From positions 1 through 26,406 of the forward strand of contig CAZAYB010000014.1 in assembly GCA_964489215.1 (NCBI GenBank): DNA of 26,406 bases, read 5' to 3'. The notes beneath the pieces are model-generated. The model did not search any database. It was not told where the DNA came from and saw nothing but the letters and a program-made list of their open reading frames with translations. The stretch is from CAZAYB01 sp964489215. Its GTDB lineage: Bacteria > Planctomycetota > Phycisphaerae > Sedimentisphaerales > Anaerohalosphaeraceae. How positions within the stretch are numbered: the first letter of the stretch is position 1; every line of letters starts with the position of its first letter. The translations under genes and the position numbers were made by a program. Below are positions 15,060-22,993 of this stretch, piece after piece.

Positions 15060-17006
15060 ATGTTCAGGAACATGACAATTGGGAAAAAAATCACTTTAGG
15101 TTTTGCGCTTGTTCTAAGTGCGCTTTTGATGGTTTCAATTTGGGCGGTACTTGGTATAGGTGTAATTGTCGGCAATGCAAGTGAGGTTATTGATGGTAAC
15201 AAGCTTAAGGGTAACATGACACAGCGGGAACTGGACCATTTGAACTGGGCTAACGAGGTTACAGAGCTTCTTAATAACGATAATGTTACAAAACTTCAAG
15301 TCCAGACAGATCCTCATAAATGCGCTTTTGGGCAATGGTACTATTCACAAAAGCGACAAGCTACTGAGGAGAGTTTGCCTGCGTTAAAGAAGGATCTTGC
15401 TGAGATAGAAAAATGGCACAGTGATCTTCATCAATCAGCAGTTGAAATCGATGAAAAATATGTACAGGCTGATTTACAGTTAAGTGCAATGCTCCAGGAA
15501 AAAAAGGTCGAGCATCTTACCTGGGCCAATCGGGTTAAGGATGTATTTGTAAATGAAAGTTTAACTCAAGCTGATGTCCAGACAAAGCCGCATGAATGTT
15601 CGTTCGGCCAATGGTATTACAGTGAGAAAGTGCGTAATATGCGTAAAGCTGATGAAAAATTTGATAAGATTATGGCGCGTATAGAAGAGCCTCACAAAAA
15701 GCTTCATGAAAGTGCTATAAAAATCAATGAATTACTGGCACAGAACAAGCGCCAAGAGGCCGCGGAATATTATATGTCCAACACCAGGCCCCTGGCTTAT
15801 GAGACATGCGAGGGTATAGATGAAGTAATAAAATGGAACGACCAGCAAGTGGCATCGATGCAGGAAGCTTCCAGGGTTTATGCCCAAAAGACAAAGCCTT
15901 GCCTTGATAATGTTCAGCATCATTTGCACAATATTCGAGAAATAGTAAATGAAAATGTAATGACTGATGAACAGATGCTCCGTTATGCATCATCGACAAA
16001 GACAACAGTAATGTTGGTGAGTGCAGTTTCAATTTTGGCGGGTACAGCTTTTGCGTTTTTTATAATTATGGGAATCAAAAAGCTTCTTTCACGTATTGCC
16101 TATGAGCTTGGTCAGGCAGCTGAACAGGTTGCTTCTGCATCAGGTCAGGTAAGCGCATCCTCGCAGTCCCTTGCTGAAGGAGCAACAGAACAGGCAGCAG
16201 GTCTTCAGGAGACGAGTTCATCTCTGGAAGAAATGTCGTCTATGACAAAACAAAACGCCGAGAATTCTGATCAGGCTAATTCTTTATCAGGCAGAGCCAA
16301 GTCGTCAGCGGACAAAGGTTCAGATTCCATGAATAAGATGAGTACAGCTATCAAGGACATACAGAAGTCTTCAGATGAGACGGCGAAAATAGTCAAGGTA
16401 ATTGACGAAATAGCTTTTCAGACCAATCTTCTTGCCCTTAATGCAGCGGTAGAGGCAGCTCGAGCCGGCGAGGCGGGAAAAGGTTTTGCAGTGGTCGCAG
16501 AAGAGGTCCGCAACCTTGCGATGCGTTCTGCCGAGGCGGCCAAGGATACAGCTAATATGATACAGGAAGCTGTCAAGAATGCCGAAAACGGAGTTAACAT
16601 TGCTGAAGAGGTAGCAGGAGCCTTGGTAGAAATAGTTGAGGCGATAGGAAAGACAAGTTCTTTGGTTTCGGAAATATCAGCTGCCAGCGGAGAACAGGCA
16701 CAGGGTATAGATCAGGTAAACAAGTCAGTGAGTCAGATGGATAAGGTTACCCAGCAAAATGCAGCAAATGCAGAAGAAAGCGCAAGCGCTTCAGAACAGT
16801 TAAGTGCCCAGGCAGAACAGATGAATGAACTGGTGCAGGAGCTTCTTGCAATGGTTAACGGCAGCGACAGCTCATCTGAGAAAAATTATGTTAATAAATC
16901 AAATAAAAATAGATCAGCATTGAATTCGACAGACAAGGCTTTTCATCAAATAGCAAATGATCATTCCAGTGCAAATTGTTCAGCAGAAGTAAACACCGCA
17001 GACTGA
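15060..17006 (+). CDS. Methyl-accepting chemotaxis protein with two tandem CZB zinc-binding modules, 648 aa
   Basis: Transmembrane chemoreceptor. TM1 is about residues 8-34 and TM2 about 313-338. Between them lie two copies of the chemoreceptor zinc-binding (CZB) pattern. Copy 1 has His60, Cys88, His120, His124; copy 2 has His152, Cys180, His212, His216. The offset is exactly 92 and the internal spacing (28, 32, 4) is identical. Both carry HLxWAN and C(A/S)FGQWYYS. The signalling domain follows almost directly after TM2 with no clear HAMP; its hairpin tip is DEIAFQTNLLALNAAVEAARAGEAGKGFAVVAEEVR (given in two parts: DEIAFQTNLLALNAAVEAAR and AGEAGKGFAVVAEEVRNLA). Start MFRNMTIGKK is chosen over the ATG at 15018 because GGGAG lies upstream. 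By family knowledge CZB binds Zn and may sense zinc or oxidants; a periplasmic position is inferred from topology. The tail lacks a CheR-docking pentapeptide. Confidence 0.94.
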   Translation: MFRNMTIGKKITLGFALVLSALLMVSIWAVLGIGVIVGNASEVIDGNKLKGNMTQRELDHLNWANEVTELLNNDNVTKLQVQTDPHKCAFGQWYYSQKRQATEESLPALKKDLAEIEKWHSDLHQSAVEIDEKYVQADLQLSAMLQEKKVEHLTWANRVKDVFVNESLTQADVQTKPHECSFGQWYYSEKVRNMRKADEKFDKIMARIEEPHKKLHESAIKINELLAQNKRQEAAEYYMSNTRPLAYETCEGIDEVIKWNDQQVASMQEASRVYAQKTKPCLDNVQHHLHNIREIVNENVMTDEQMLRYASSTKTTVMLVSAVSILAGTAFAFFIIMGIKKLLSRIAYELGQAAEQVASASGQVSASSQSLAEGATEQAAGLQETSSSLEEMSSMTKQNAENSDQANSLSGRAKSSADKGSDSMNKMSTAIKDIQKSSDETAKIVKVIDEIAFQTNLLALNAAVEAARAGEAGKGFAVVAEEVRNLAMRSAEAAKDTANMIQEAVKNAENGVNIAEEVAGALVEIVEAIGKTSSLVSEISAASGEQAQGIDQVNKSVSQMDKVTQQNAANAEESASASEQLSAQAEQMNELVQELLAMVNGSDSSSEKNYVNKSNKNRSALNSTDKAFHQIANDHSSANCSAEVNTAD

Positions 17007-17040
17007 CGACTTTTGTTTATGATGGTGAACAAAATTACGG

Positions 17041-17079
17041 ACCGGTCGGCTTTACAGCTGGCCGGTTTTTTATTTTTTT
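17041..17079. terminator. Intrinsic terminator between the chemoreceptor gene and thiC
   Basis: ACCGGTC-GGCTTTACAGCT-GGCCGGT forms a 7-bp stem with one G-U and an inner GCT/AGC pairing (17041-17066), followed by TTTTTTATTTTTTT. It ends the plus-strand chemoreceptor transcript. The T run overlaps the thiC stop (17070-17072), so the hairpin lies just beyond thiC in its 3' end and may also serve it, with a weaker U run. Confidence 0.85.
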
Positions 17080-18380
17080 ACGGCAGCTTCTTGTTTGAGC
17101 TCCTTGTTTATTCTTACCGAGCACCAGTCTCTGCCGCACATTGTGCAATAATCCGGATCCTGTTCAGCAGACATAGTGGACTGTTTGCAGGCCTGATCGT
17201 GCATTATTTTCGCGGTTTGGGGGTCGAGTGATTCAGCCAGGTGAGATTTCCAGTCGAGATTTGCTCTTGCAGTGCTTATTCTAAGGTCCCTTTCTTTTGC
17301 GATTTTGTTACCCTTTGCGATGTCGGCAGCGTGGGCGGCTATTTTTGAAGCGATTACCCCTCTTCTAACGTCTTCGAGGTCGGGCAGGCCCAGGTGCTCT
17401 CTCGGAGTTACGTAACACAGGTATGAAGCGCCGTAGAAAGCGGCGGCGGTTGCGCCTATTGCGCTTGTTATATGGTCGTAACCAGGTGCGATGTCGGTTA
17501 CGAGCGGTCCCAGTACATAAAATGGTGCCATCTGGCATATCTGCTGCTGAAGTTTCATGTTTTTTTCTATCTGGTCGAACGGTACATGGCCCGGGCCTTC
17601 TACCATTACCTGGCAGTTGTTTTCCCTTGCTCTTTGAGTTAGTTCGCCGAGGGTTCTAAGCTCGGCAATCTGGGCGTCGTCAGTTGCGTCCTGGACGCAT
17701 CCCGGCCTTAAACCGTCGCCCAGCGAGAAGCAGACATCGTATTGTTCCATAATTCGGCAGATATCGTCGAACAGTTCGTAAAGCGGGTTTTGTCTGTTGT
17801 GATGAATCATCCATTTTGCCAGCAGTGCCCCTCCTCTGCTTACTATTCCACATGTTCTTTTCTGTACCAGCTCAAGATGCTCTTTTAGCAGTCCAGCGTG
17901 TATCGTGAAGAAATCCACACCCTGGGCGGCTTGTTTTTCAATCACTTTCAGTATGGTGTCATTATCTATCTGCTCTACGGATTTTCCTATAATAACTTCG
18001 TAAATAGGTACTGTCCCGAAAGGAACGGAGCATTTTGACAGAAGTGTTTCTCTTATCAGGTCGAGGTCCTCGCCAGTTGACAGGTCCATTATAGTATCTG
18101 CGCCAAGGCTTATTGCCATATTCATTTTTTCTATTTCAGCTTCAAGCGATGATTTTACGTTGGATGCACCGATGTTTGCGTTTATTTTTACGGTCATAGC
18201 AGAGCCGATCGCCATGGGTTTGAGGTTTGTTTTAAGGTGCAGCTTGTTGGCAGGTATTACAGCTCTTCCAAGGGCAACCTCTTCTCTTATGAATTCAGGG
18301 GGCAGGTTTTCGTCCTGAGCGATGAGGTTCATTTGTTCTGTAATATTACCATTTTTAGCCTGGCAGGACTGAGTAGTCAT
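17070..18380 (-). CDS. thiC: Phosphomethylpyrimidine synthase (HMP-P synthase), 436 aa
   Basis: Radical-SAM enzyme that rearranges aminoimidazole ribotide into hydroxymethylpyrimidine phosphate for thiamine. Motifs seen: NIGASNVKSSLEAEIEKMNM, GADTIMDLSTGEDLD, TVPIYE, FFTIHAGLL, RGGALLAKWMIHH, SLGDGLRPGC, EGPGHVPFDQIE, DIAPGYDHITSAIG, and the C-terminal cluster CTMCGRDWCS (CxxCx4C). This is the short form without the plant-type N-terminal extension. The start MTTQSCQ at 18380 is preferred over the ATG at 18392 because GGAG lies 6 bases before it and would fall inside the longer version. It is controlled by the TPP riboswitch directly upstream. It shares the purine intermediate AIR with the nearby purM product. 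Confidence 0.97.
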   Translation of the reverse strand: MTTQSCQAKNGNITEQMNLIAQDENLPPEFIREEVALGRAVIPANKLHLKTNLKPMAIGSAMTVKINANIGASNVKSSLEAEIEKMNMAISLGADTIMDLSTGEDLDLIRETLLSKCSVPFGTVPIYEVIIGKSVEQIDNDTILKVIEKQAAQGVDFFTIHAGLLKEHLELVQKRTCGIVSRGGALLAKWMIHHNRQNPLYELFDDICRIMEQYDVCFSLGDGLRPGCVQDATDDAQIAELRTLGELTQRARENNCQVMVEGPGHVPFDQIEKNMKLQQQICQMAPFYVLGPLVTDIAPGYDHITSAIGATAAAFYGASYLCYVTPREHLGLPDLEDVRRGVIASKIAAHAADIAKGNKIAKERDLRISTARANLDWKSHLAESLDPQTAKIMHDQACKQSTMSAEQDPDYCTMCGRDWCSVRINKELKQEAAVKK

Positions 18381-18390
18381 AATAATCTCC

Positions 18391-18429
18391 AAAAAAAAAT
18401 CGCTTCACAAAGAAATTTGCGGAAGCGAT
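18391..18429 (-). terminator. TPP-controlled intrinsic terminator of thiC
   Basis: Minus-strand ATCGCTTC (within 18421-18429) pairs with GAAGCGAT (18399-18406) to form an 8-bp stem followed by nine U (18391-18399). The run ends immediately before the GGAG ribosome site of thiC. The first arm can alternatively pair with GGAAGCGAT (18438-18446), whose AGCGA is also the 3' side of the aptamer P1 helix, so the structures are mutually exclusive. Confidence 0.85.
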
Positions 18430-18437
18430 AAATTTAA

Positions 18438-18526
18438 ATCGCTTCCCTACGCAGGTCAAGCCCGGAGGCTTTTCCTGATCAGGTTCGAAGGGACTTTCTC
18501 AGGCCTATCGGCCACCCCCAGCGAAC
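18438..18526 (-). promoter_or_regulatory. TPP riboswitch (THI element) of thiC
   Basis: The minus strand shows the THI-box hallmarks in order: GCTGGGGGTGGCC, CCTGAGA, ACCTGATC, and the 3' GCGTAGGGAAGCGA. P1 can form from TCGCT at the 5' side and AGCGA at the 3' side. Binding of thiamine pyrophosphate stabilises P1, releases the downstream arm to form the terminator and lowers thiC expression. Confidence 0.95.
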
Positions 18527-18532
18527 GTTTTT

Positions 18533-18561
18533 ATATTAACACAATTAATACGAGCGGTCAA
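18533..18561 (-). promoter_or_regulatory. Candidate thiC promoter
   Basis: Minus strand TTGACC (18556-18561, 5 of 6), a 17-base spacer, TAATAT (18533-18538). Transcription would start around 18526, exactly at the 5' edge of the TPP aptamer, which supports it. A perfect 12-base palindrome AACAATATTGTT (18560-18571) abuts the -35. Confidence 0.7.
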
Positions 18562-18593
18562 CAATATTGTTTGATATAAATACCGTCAATAGT

Positions 18594-19712
18594 TTAGAGA
18601 GAGTTTTTAATCTTCAGGACCGGCATTTTATCTGCGCTGAAACCGAATCTATTGTCTGTAGAAAGTATTTCTGCACCTTGTTCGGTTACGAGTACGTCGT
18701 CCTCTATCCTTATACCGAATTTTTTTGGCAGATAGCAGCCCGGCTCAACAGTTACTACATTACCTGCTTTGAGGGTTTGTTTTGACATTTGAGATAGAGT
18801 TGGGCTTTCATGTACATTAAGCCCCAGTCCGTGTCCAGTGCCGTGTCCGAAGTCGGGGAGTTTTGCATCTTTTAGAACCTTTCTGGCGGCGGTGTCGACG
18901 GATTTGTTCTTCTGGCCGGGCTTAATCATTTCGATTGCTGCTTTTTGGGCCTTAAGAACGGCGTACCATGCATTTTCATATCCCGATGGTATTTTTGATT
19001 TGTCGCCGACAACAAAGCATCTTGTTATGTCGCAGGTGTAGCCTTTTGCTTCGGTGCCGAAATCTATAAGTATGGTATCGTTTTTCATCAGTTTTGTTGC
19101 TGACGGGGCGTGGTGGGGTTTTGAGGCGTTCGGGCCGAAAGCGAATATAGTTTCAAAAGTATTTCTTGAACCCAGTTGTCTTAGGTTAAAGTTTAACAGT
19201 CCTGCAGCTTCGTTTTCTGTTATGCCTGCTTTGAGGTTTAAAAGGGTCTTGTTGAGAGCAGAATATGCTATTCTTGAAGCGAGTTTTATGGCAGCTGCTT
19301 CGTCTGTGTCCTTTACTGACCTGAATTGTTCGAGGTAGTCAGGTACCGCTTTTATTTTTATATTGATTTTCTTTTTAAGTCGATTGAAGATGTCAATGGA
19401 GCAGTTGTTTTCTATAGCGGCGTTTTTGACGGATTTGAGTTTTGCGAATTTATCGGCAACAGCGTCTGTCATAGCTTTTTTCCGCTGAACGACAGAACAG
19501 TGCGGACATTCCGATTGTGACTGTTCTATGTATCTGCCGTCAGTGAAAAGGTAGGATGATTTTTTTGTTATCATTGCCCAGGCGTCATGTCCGGTAAAGC
19601 CGGTAGTGTAGGTGATGTTCTTATGGTTGATGAGAATCAGAGCATCAACCTTTTTTTGTGCCATAATTTCTCTTAGTTTTTTTACTCGGACTGTGTGAAT
19701 CGATTTTTCCAT
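18594..19712 (-). CDS. M24 metallopeptidase, Xaa-Pro aminopeptidase/dipeptidase type, 372 aa
   Basis: Cytoplasmic dimetal peptidase that removes N-terminal residues before proline or cleaves Xaa-Pro dipeptides. The N-terminal creatinase-like domain (about 1-125, with NITYTTGFTGHDAW and LFTDGRY) is followed by the pita-bread catalytic domain. Metal ligands: Asp217 (LIDFG), Asp228 (DITR), His294 (GHGTGHGLGL), Glu323 (TVEPGCY), Glu337 (GIRIEDD); also catalytic His201 in KPHHAPS. The length fits the short PepQ/YpdF-like group rather than the 440-residue PepP. AGAAGAGA precedes the ATG. It is a separate transcript from thiC, whose promoter lies in the gap after this stop codon. Exact substrate preference cannot be told. 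Confidence 0.93.
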   Translation of the reverse strand: MEKSIHTVRVKKLREIMAQKKVDALILINHKNITYTTGFTGHDAWAMITKKSSYLFTDGRYIEQSQSECPHCSVVQRKKAMTDAVADKFAKLKSVKNAAIENNCSIDIFNRLKKKINIKIKAVPDYLEQFRSVKDTDEAAAIKLASRIAYSALNKTLLNLKAGITENEAAGLLNFNLRQLGSRNTFETIFAFGPNASKPHHAPSATKLMKNDTILIDFGTEAKGYTCDITRCFVVGDKSKIPSGYENAWYAVLKAQKAAIEMIKPGQKNKSVDTAARKVLKDAKLPDFGHGTGHGLGLNVHESPTLSQMSKQTLKAGNVVTVEPGCYLPKKFGIRIEDDVLVTEQGAEILSTDNRFGFSADKMPVLKIKNSL

Positions 19713-19769
19713 AATATCTCTTCTTATTTTAAGGAAATTGTGGTTTTTGTCTTACTTGAATTTACCTTG

Positions 19770-19775
19770 ATTATA
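19770..19775 (-). promoter_or_regulatory. Candidate -10 element of the M24 peptidase gene
   Basis: A perfect TATAAT on the minus strand about 58 bases upstream of the ATG. The -35 position is an A-rich tract without consensus. Confidence 0.4.
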
Positions 19776-19879
19776 AGACTAAATAAAGATTTTTTTTTAA
19801 GTAACTTATAAAATCCTTTATAAAAGGTCGCAATCAGAGATTAAATATAATTTTTTGGTCAACTCTAAACAAGGTTAAA

Positions 19880-20012
19880 TATTGAACCGATGTCAGGGGC
19901 GGTCAGAAGCTAACAACCGTTTTAATTTTTATCAACAACAATGTGTTCCGCTCCTGTCAATCAACACGGAAGTGGTGCGAAATTGGGTCGGCATTAGCCG
20001 GCCCTTTTTTAT
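19880..20012 (+). ncRNA. Candidate structured small RNA or attenuator leader
   Basis: There is no ORF, yet the stretch ends in a good intrinsic terminator (19985-20010) with no plus-strand gene upstream for 3 kb. CAGGGGCGG (19894-19902) can pair over 9 bp (one G-U) with CCGCTCCTG (19948-19956). An AT-rich TTGGTC...TAAATA candidate promoter lies just before. It may be an independent small RNA or a leader that attenuates the rhomboid gene 160 bases downstream. It does not match SRP, 6S, tmRNA or RNase P hallmarks that I can recall. Confidence 0.35.
19985..20010 (+). terminator. Orphan intrinsic terminator upstream of the rhomboid gene
   Basis: GGGTCGGC-ATTA-GCCGGCCC is an 8-bp stem with one G-U, followed by six T. 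There is no U run in the minus direction, so it acts on plus-strand transcription. Confidence 0.75.
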
Positions 20013-20170
20013 TTATGCCCTGGCAGCAATGTTTTGGACAGAAAAAATGGTTTTTAATCCTTGTTAGACGGTGTTTAAGTTATTAGAATGCTCATAAAAG
20101 TGCGGTTCCGGGAAGCTTTTCGCAGTCAATCAGGGCCGGTCAGCGTTAATCAGACAGGAAAAAGTGAATT

Positions 20171-21349
20171 ATGATACCAATAAGAACGAGTATAACGCCT
20201 CGAAAGACGCCTTATGTTAATTACTGGCTAATCGGGATCAATATAGTTATTTTTGCCTTGACATATATAGGTAAGCAGCAAAGGCTGGTTGGTGGACAGG
20301 TTGTTGTCGAGACGCTTCGTCCTGTTGCTGTGATGTTTCAGCTTCATCCGGTTCGTCCGTCTTTGTGGCAGTTTATTACATACGCCTTTCTTCACGCCAA
20401 CGTTATGCATATATTCGGAAACATGTTCTTTCTTTACATATTCGGAAATAATGTCAACGATAAGCTCGGTAACGTTGGTTATATATGTTTTTATCTTGCA
20501 GGTGCGGTTTTCAGCGGTCTTGGACATGTGGCACTTTCATCTTCACCTGTTCTGGGGGCAAGCGGGGCCGTGGCAGCGGTAACGGGGGCATATCTTGTCC
20601 TGTTTCCGCAGACACTTATTACAGTTCTATACTGGTTTATATTTATAGGTACTATAGATATACCTGCCATGTATTTTATAGCCTTTAAGCTGATAATCTG
20701 GGATAATATTCTTACAGCTAATCCTCAGATGGGAATAGCTTACGGTGCTCATCTGGCAGGTTACGGATTCGGGATTGTTTGTATCATAGTGCTGCTTGCG
20801 ATAGGCATTCTTGAAAGGACGCATGCCGACCTTTGGTCCATGATCCGTCAGTGGAATCGCAGAAGACAGTATCGTGACGCTGTTTCAGAAGGTTATGATC
20901 CTTATAAGGGGTCTGCCTTGCGCAAGAAAGTCGAATCCAGTTCAGGGGAAGAATCCGGGACCGGGACCCGCAATCATCAGCTCAGGGCTAAGATAAACAG
21001 TATGATAAGTACACAGAATATACAGGGGGCGGCAAGTTCTTATCTTGAGCTGGTTGAAAGTGAACCTGATGCGGTTTTGTCTCGTCAAAATCAGCTCGAT
21101 GTTGCCAATCAGCTCATGAGTGAGGGCAAATGGCAGGCCAGTGCGAATGCTTATAACAAATTTCTGGATCATTACAGAAGTTATCAGTATTCTGAACAGG
21201 TAGAGCTTATGCTGGGTATATTGTATTCGCGGTATCTTAACGATACTGATAAGGCGGTTAAGCATCTTGAAAAGGCAAGGCCCAGGTTAAGTGATGAAGG
21301 TCAAAAGAAAATGTGTGACGAAGAACTTGCTAAACTGGGTAAAAGTTAA
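20171..21349 (+). CDS. Rhomboid-family intramembrane serine protease with C-terminal helical-repeat domain, 392 aa
   Basis: Membrane protease that cuts transmembrane substrates. Six or so helices span residues 18-215. Catalytic Ser131 in the GASGA motif and His194 in AHLAGYGFG form the dyad. His80/Asn84 in HIFGNMFFLYIFGN belong to the oxyanion region. A cytoplasmic tail of about 175 residues follows; its second half (about 275-390) looks like TPR-type helical pairs (VESEPDAVLSRQNQLDVANQ, GKWQASANAYNKFLDHY, DTDKAVKHLEKARPRL), suggesting protein binding. The ATG has AGGA at a rather long 11 bases. An orphan terminator and possible RNA precede it. Substrates unknown; a secreted SH3 protein follows on the same strand but with its own promoter. 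Confidence 0.92.
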   Translation: MIPIRTSITPRKTPYVNYWLIGINIVIFALTYIGKQQRLVGGQVVVETLRPVAVMFQLHPVRPSLWQFITYAFLHANVMHIFGNMFFLYIFGNNVNDKLGNVGYICFYLAGAVFSGLGHVALSSSPVLGASGAVAAVTGAYLVLFPQTLITVLYWFIFIGTIDIPAMYFIAFKLIIWDNILTANPQMGIAYGAHLAGYGFGIVCIIVLLAIGILERTHADLWSMIRQWNRRRQYRDAVSEGYDPYKGSALRKKVESSSGEESGTGTRNHQLRAKINSMISTQNIQGAASSYLELVESEPDAVLSRQNQLDVANQLMSEGKWQASANAYNKFLDHYRSYQYSEQVELMLGILYSRYLNDTDKAVKHLEKARPRLSDEGQKKMCDEELAKLGKS

Positions 21350-21509
21350 CAACTGCTTTGTGTTAATTTAGACAATTTCGTTTCGCGATGTTTTCTAAAA
21401 TGTGAACATTATGGAAACTTTTTTTGTTTTTTCGGGGGTTTAGCCGAATAGTTATTTACGATCATGTTTTAATGGTTATTTTGATGTTGTTATGCCGAGC
21501 CAAAAACAT

Positions 21510-21538
21510 TTGACAAGGCGTTTATGCGTTGTTATGCT
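21510..21538 (+). promoter_or_regulatory. Promoter of the SH3 protein gene
   Basis: TTGACA (21510-21515, perfect), a 17-base spacer, TATGCT (21533-21538, 4 of 6). The leader of about 95 bases contains an AATGCGC/GCGTATT hairpin (7 bp, one G-U). The rest of the 292-base gap after the rhomboid gene holds no gene; only a weak hairpin and T run at about 21400-21436 might terminate it. Confidence 0.65.
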
Positions 21539-21641
21539 CATTAAATAGAGAGATTTTCTATGTTTTTGAAGCACTGTTAAAATATGATAATGCGCGTTTA
21601 AGCGTATTTAACGATAATTTGTCATCTTTCTGGAGAAAGAT

Positions 21642-22934
21642 ATGAGCTTTCGAACAATTCTGTTTTATATTACTGTAACAGCAATTTCTGCGGGGTTTGT
21701 AAGTGACAGCTTTGGTCAGCATGCTTTTCCTTATGTTGGAAAGGTTACCGGCACCGATGTTTACGTTCGCAGCGGTCCTGGTACTGCTTATTATTTTACA
21801 GGCAAAGTTGATGAGCCTTCAGCGGTGGTTGTAGTTGGTAAAAAGTACGGCTGGCTTGAAATAGTCCCACCGGCCGGCAGCTTTTCGTGGATTTCCAGGA
21901 AATATGTTGATCCTGAAAGCTCCGGTTCAAATGTCGGGGTTGTGACAGGCGATTCGGTTAGAGTATGGGCTGGTTCACCGCATGTGGAGCCTATAAGCTC
22001 TTCGAGTTTGCAGACCAAGCTTAACAAAGGTGATGTTGTAAAGCTGACTGGTAAGGAAAAGGGTGATTACTATATGGTAGAGCCTCCTGCCAGTGCCCAT
22101 CTTTGGATAAGTGAAGATTATGTGGAATTTGATAAGCCTTTTGATCCGGGTGAAGTTATAGATTCGGCTAATGTCGGCGGGGGTGATTTGATTTCGGCAG
22201 ATGAAACTGATGATTCGGCTTCAGATGTTGATGTTACTGAGCCGGAGCCGATCGAGGATGATTCTGCTGAGGAATCTGTTGACCAGGGCCAGGTTGACCA
22301 AGAGGAGGATATGATAACTTCAGCTGCTGAGCAGCAGGAGCAGGCTGAGGAAGTTGAAGAAGCTGAGGATCAGGAGCCTGTTATCAGAAGCGAACAGGAG
22401 AAGAATATTCTTTTGCTCAAGCAGCGTATAGACGAGCAGGTTCAAAAGTCTCTCAATCAGCAGGACTATTCGGGTATACGCAGTGAGTTAGAGGCTATTG
22501 TTAATAATCCCTCTTCTGAACGGGTCAGGCGTTATGCACAGTTTCAGCTTGACCGGATAGAGCGTTATCAGCTTGCGGTTAAGTCGGTCGAGATTGTAAG
22601 GCAGCAGGATAAAGAGCTCAAAAGTAAGCGTGCACAAATTGCAGCTGAAAAGGCAAAGCAGCTTAAGCAGGTTCCTGATGACAGCATGTATTCTGTTGAG
22701 GGGACTCTGAAGGCATCTCATATTTACACTGCTTCAACCGGTCAGAAGCGTTATATGGTTCTGGATGAAAACGGAAAGATCATCTGTTACGCTGTGTCAG
22801 GTTCTTCCGGTGCGGAGATGGAAGCTGTTTCTATGCTGAATGAGAAGGTAGGTCTTATTGGTGAATTCAAGGCAGATGAAAAGACTCCTATAAGCCTTAT
22901 TGTTTTTTCACAGGTAAATTTGATAGAGGACTGA
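21642..22934 (+). CDS. Secreted bacterial SH3-domain protein with acidic linker, 430 aa
   Basis: Exported envelope protein. An N-terminal signal peptide (about 1-25, cleavage near DSFGQ) is followed by two bacterial SH3-like modules: about 30-90 (GTDVYVRSGPGTAYYFTGKV through WISRKYVD) and about 98-162 (GDSVRVWAG through LWISEDYVEF). Then come an acidic Glu/Asp/Gln-rich linker (about 180-250), a helical stretch (250-345) and a C-terminal beta-rich domain of about 80 residues (YSVEGTLKASHIYT onward). SH3b modules usually bind peptidoglycan or its peptides. GGAGA precedes the ATG. It converges on rodA, with 59 bases between the two stops. Whether it works with RodA in wall synthesis is inference. 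Confidence 0.88.
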   Translation: MSFRTILFYITVTAISAGFVSDSFGQHAFPYVGKVTGTDVYVRSGPGTAYYFTGKVDEPSAVVVVGKKYGWLEIVPPAGSFSWISRKYVDPESSGSNVGVVTGDSVRVWAGSPHVEPISSSSLQTKLNKGDVVKLTGKEKGDYYMVEPPASAHLWISEDYVEFDKPFDPGEVIDSANVGGGDLISADETDDSASDVDVTEPEPIEDDSAEESVDQGQVDQEEDMITSAAEQQEQAEEVEEAEDQEPVIRSEQEKNILLLKQRIDEQVQKSLNQQDYSGIRSELEAIVNNPSSERVRRYAQFQLDRIERYQLAVKSVEIVRQQDKELKSKRAQIAAEKAKQLKQVPDDSMYSVEGTLKASHIYTASTGQKRYMVLDENGKIICYAVSGSSGAEMEAVSMLNEKVGLIGEFKADEKTPISLIVFSQVNLIED

Positions 22935-22993
22935 GGTAAAGCTATATCGGCAGGGCGGTAATGGCGTATAAACTGCCTTGGGCGTTTGATGTA

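Noticed and set aside
18560..18571. AACAATATTGTT palindrome as an operator
   Set aside because: It abuts the thiC -35, but short AT palindromes are common in this DNA and no family match is known to me.
19880..20012. SRP RNA, 6S RNA or tmRNA
   Set aside because: None of the diagnostic sequences (for example the GGTCAGGTCCGGAAGGAAGC of SRP RNA or a CCA-ended tmRNA) is present.
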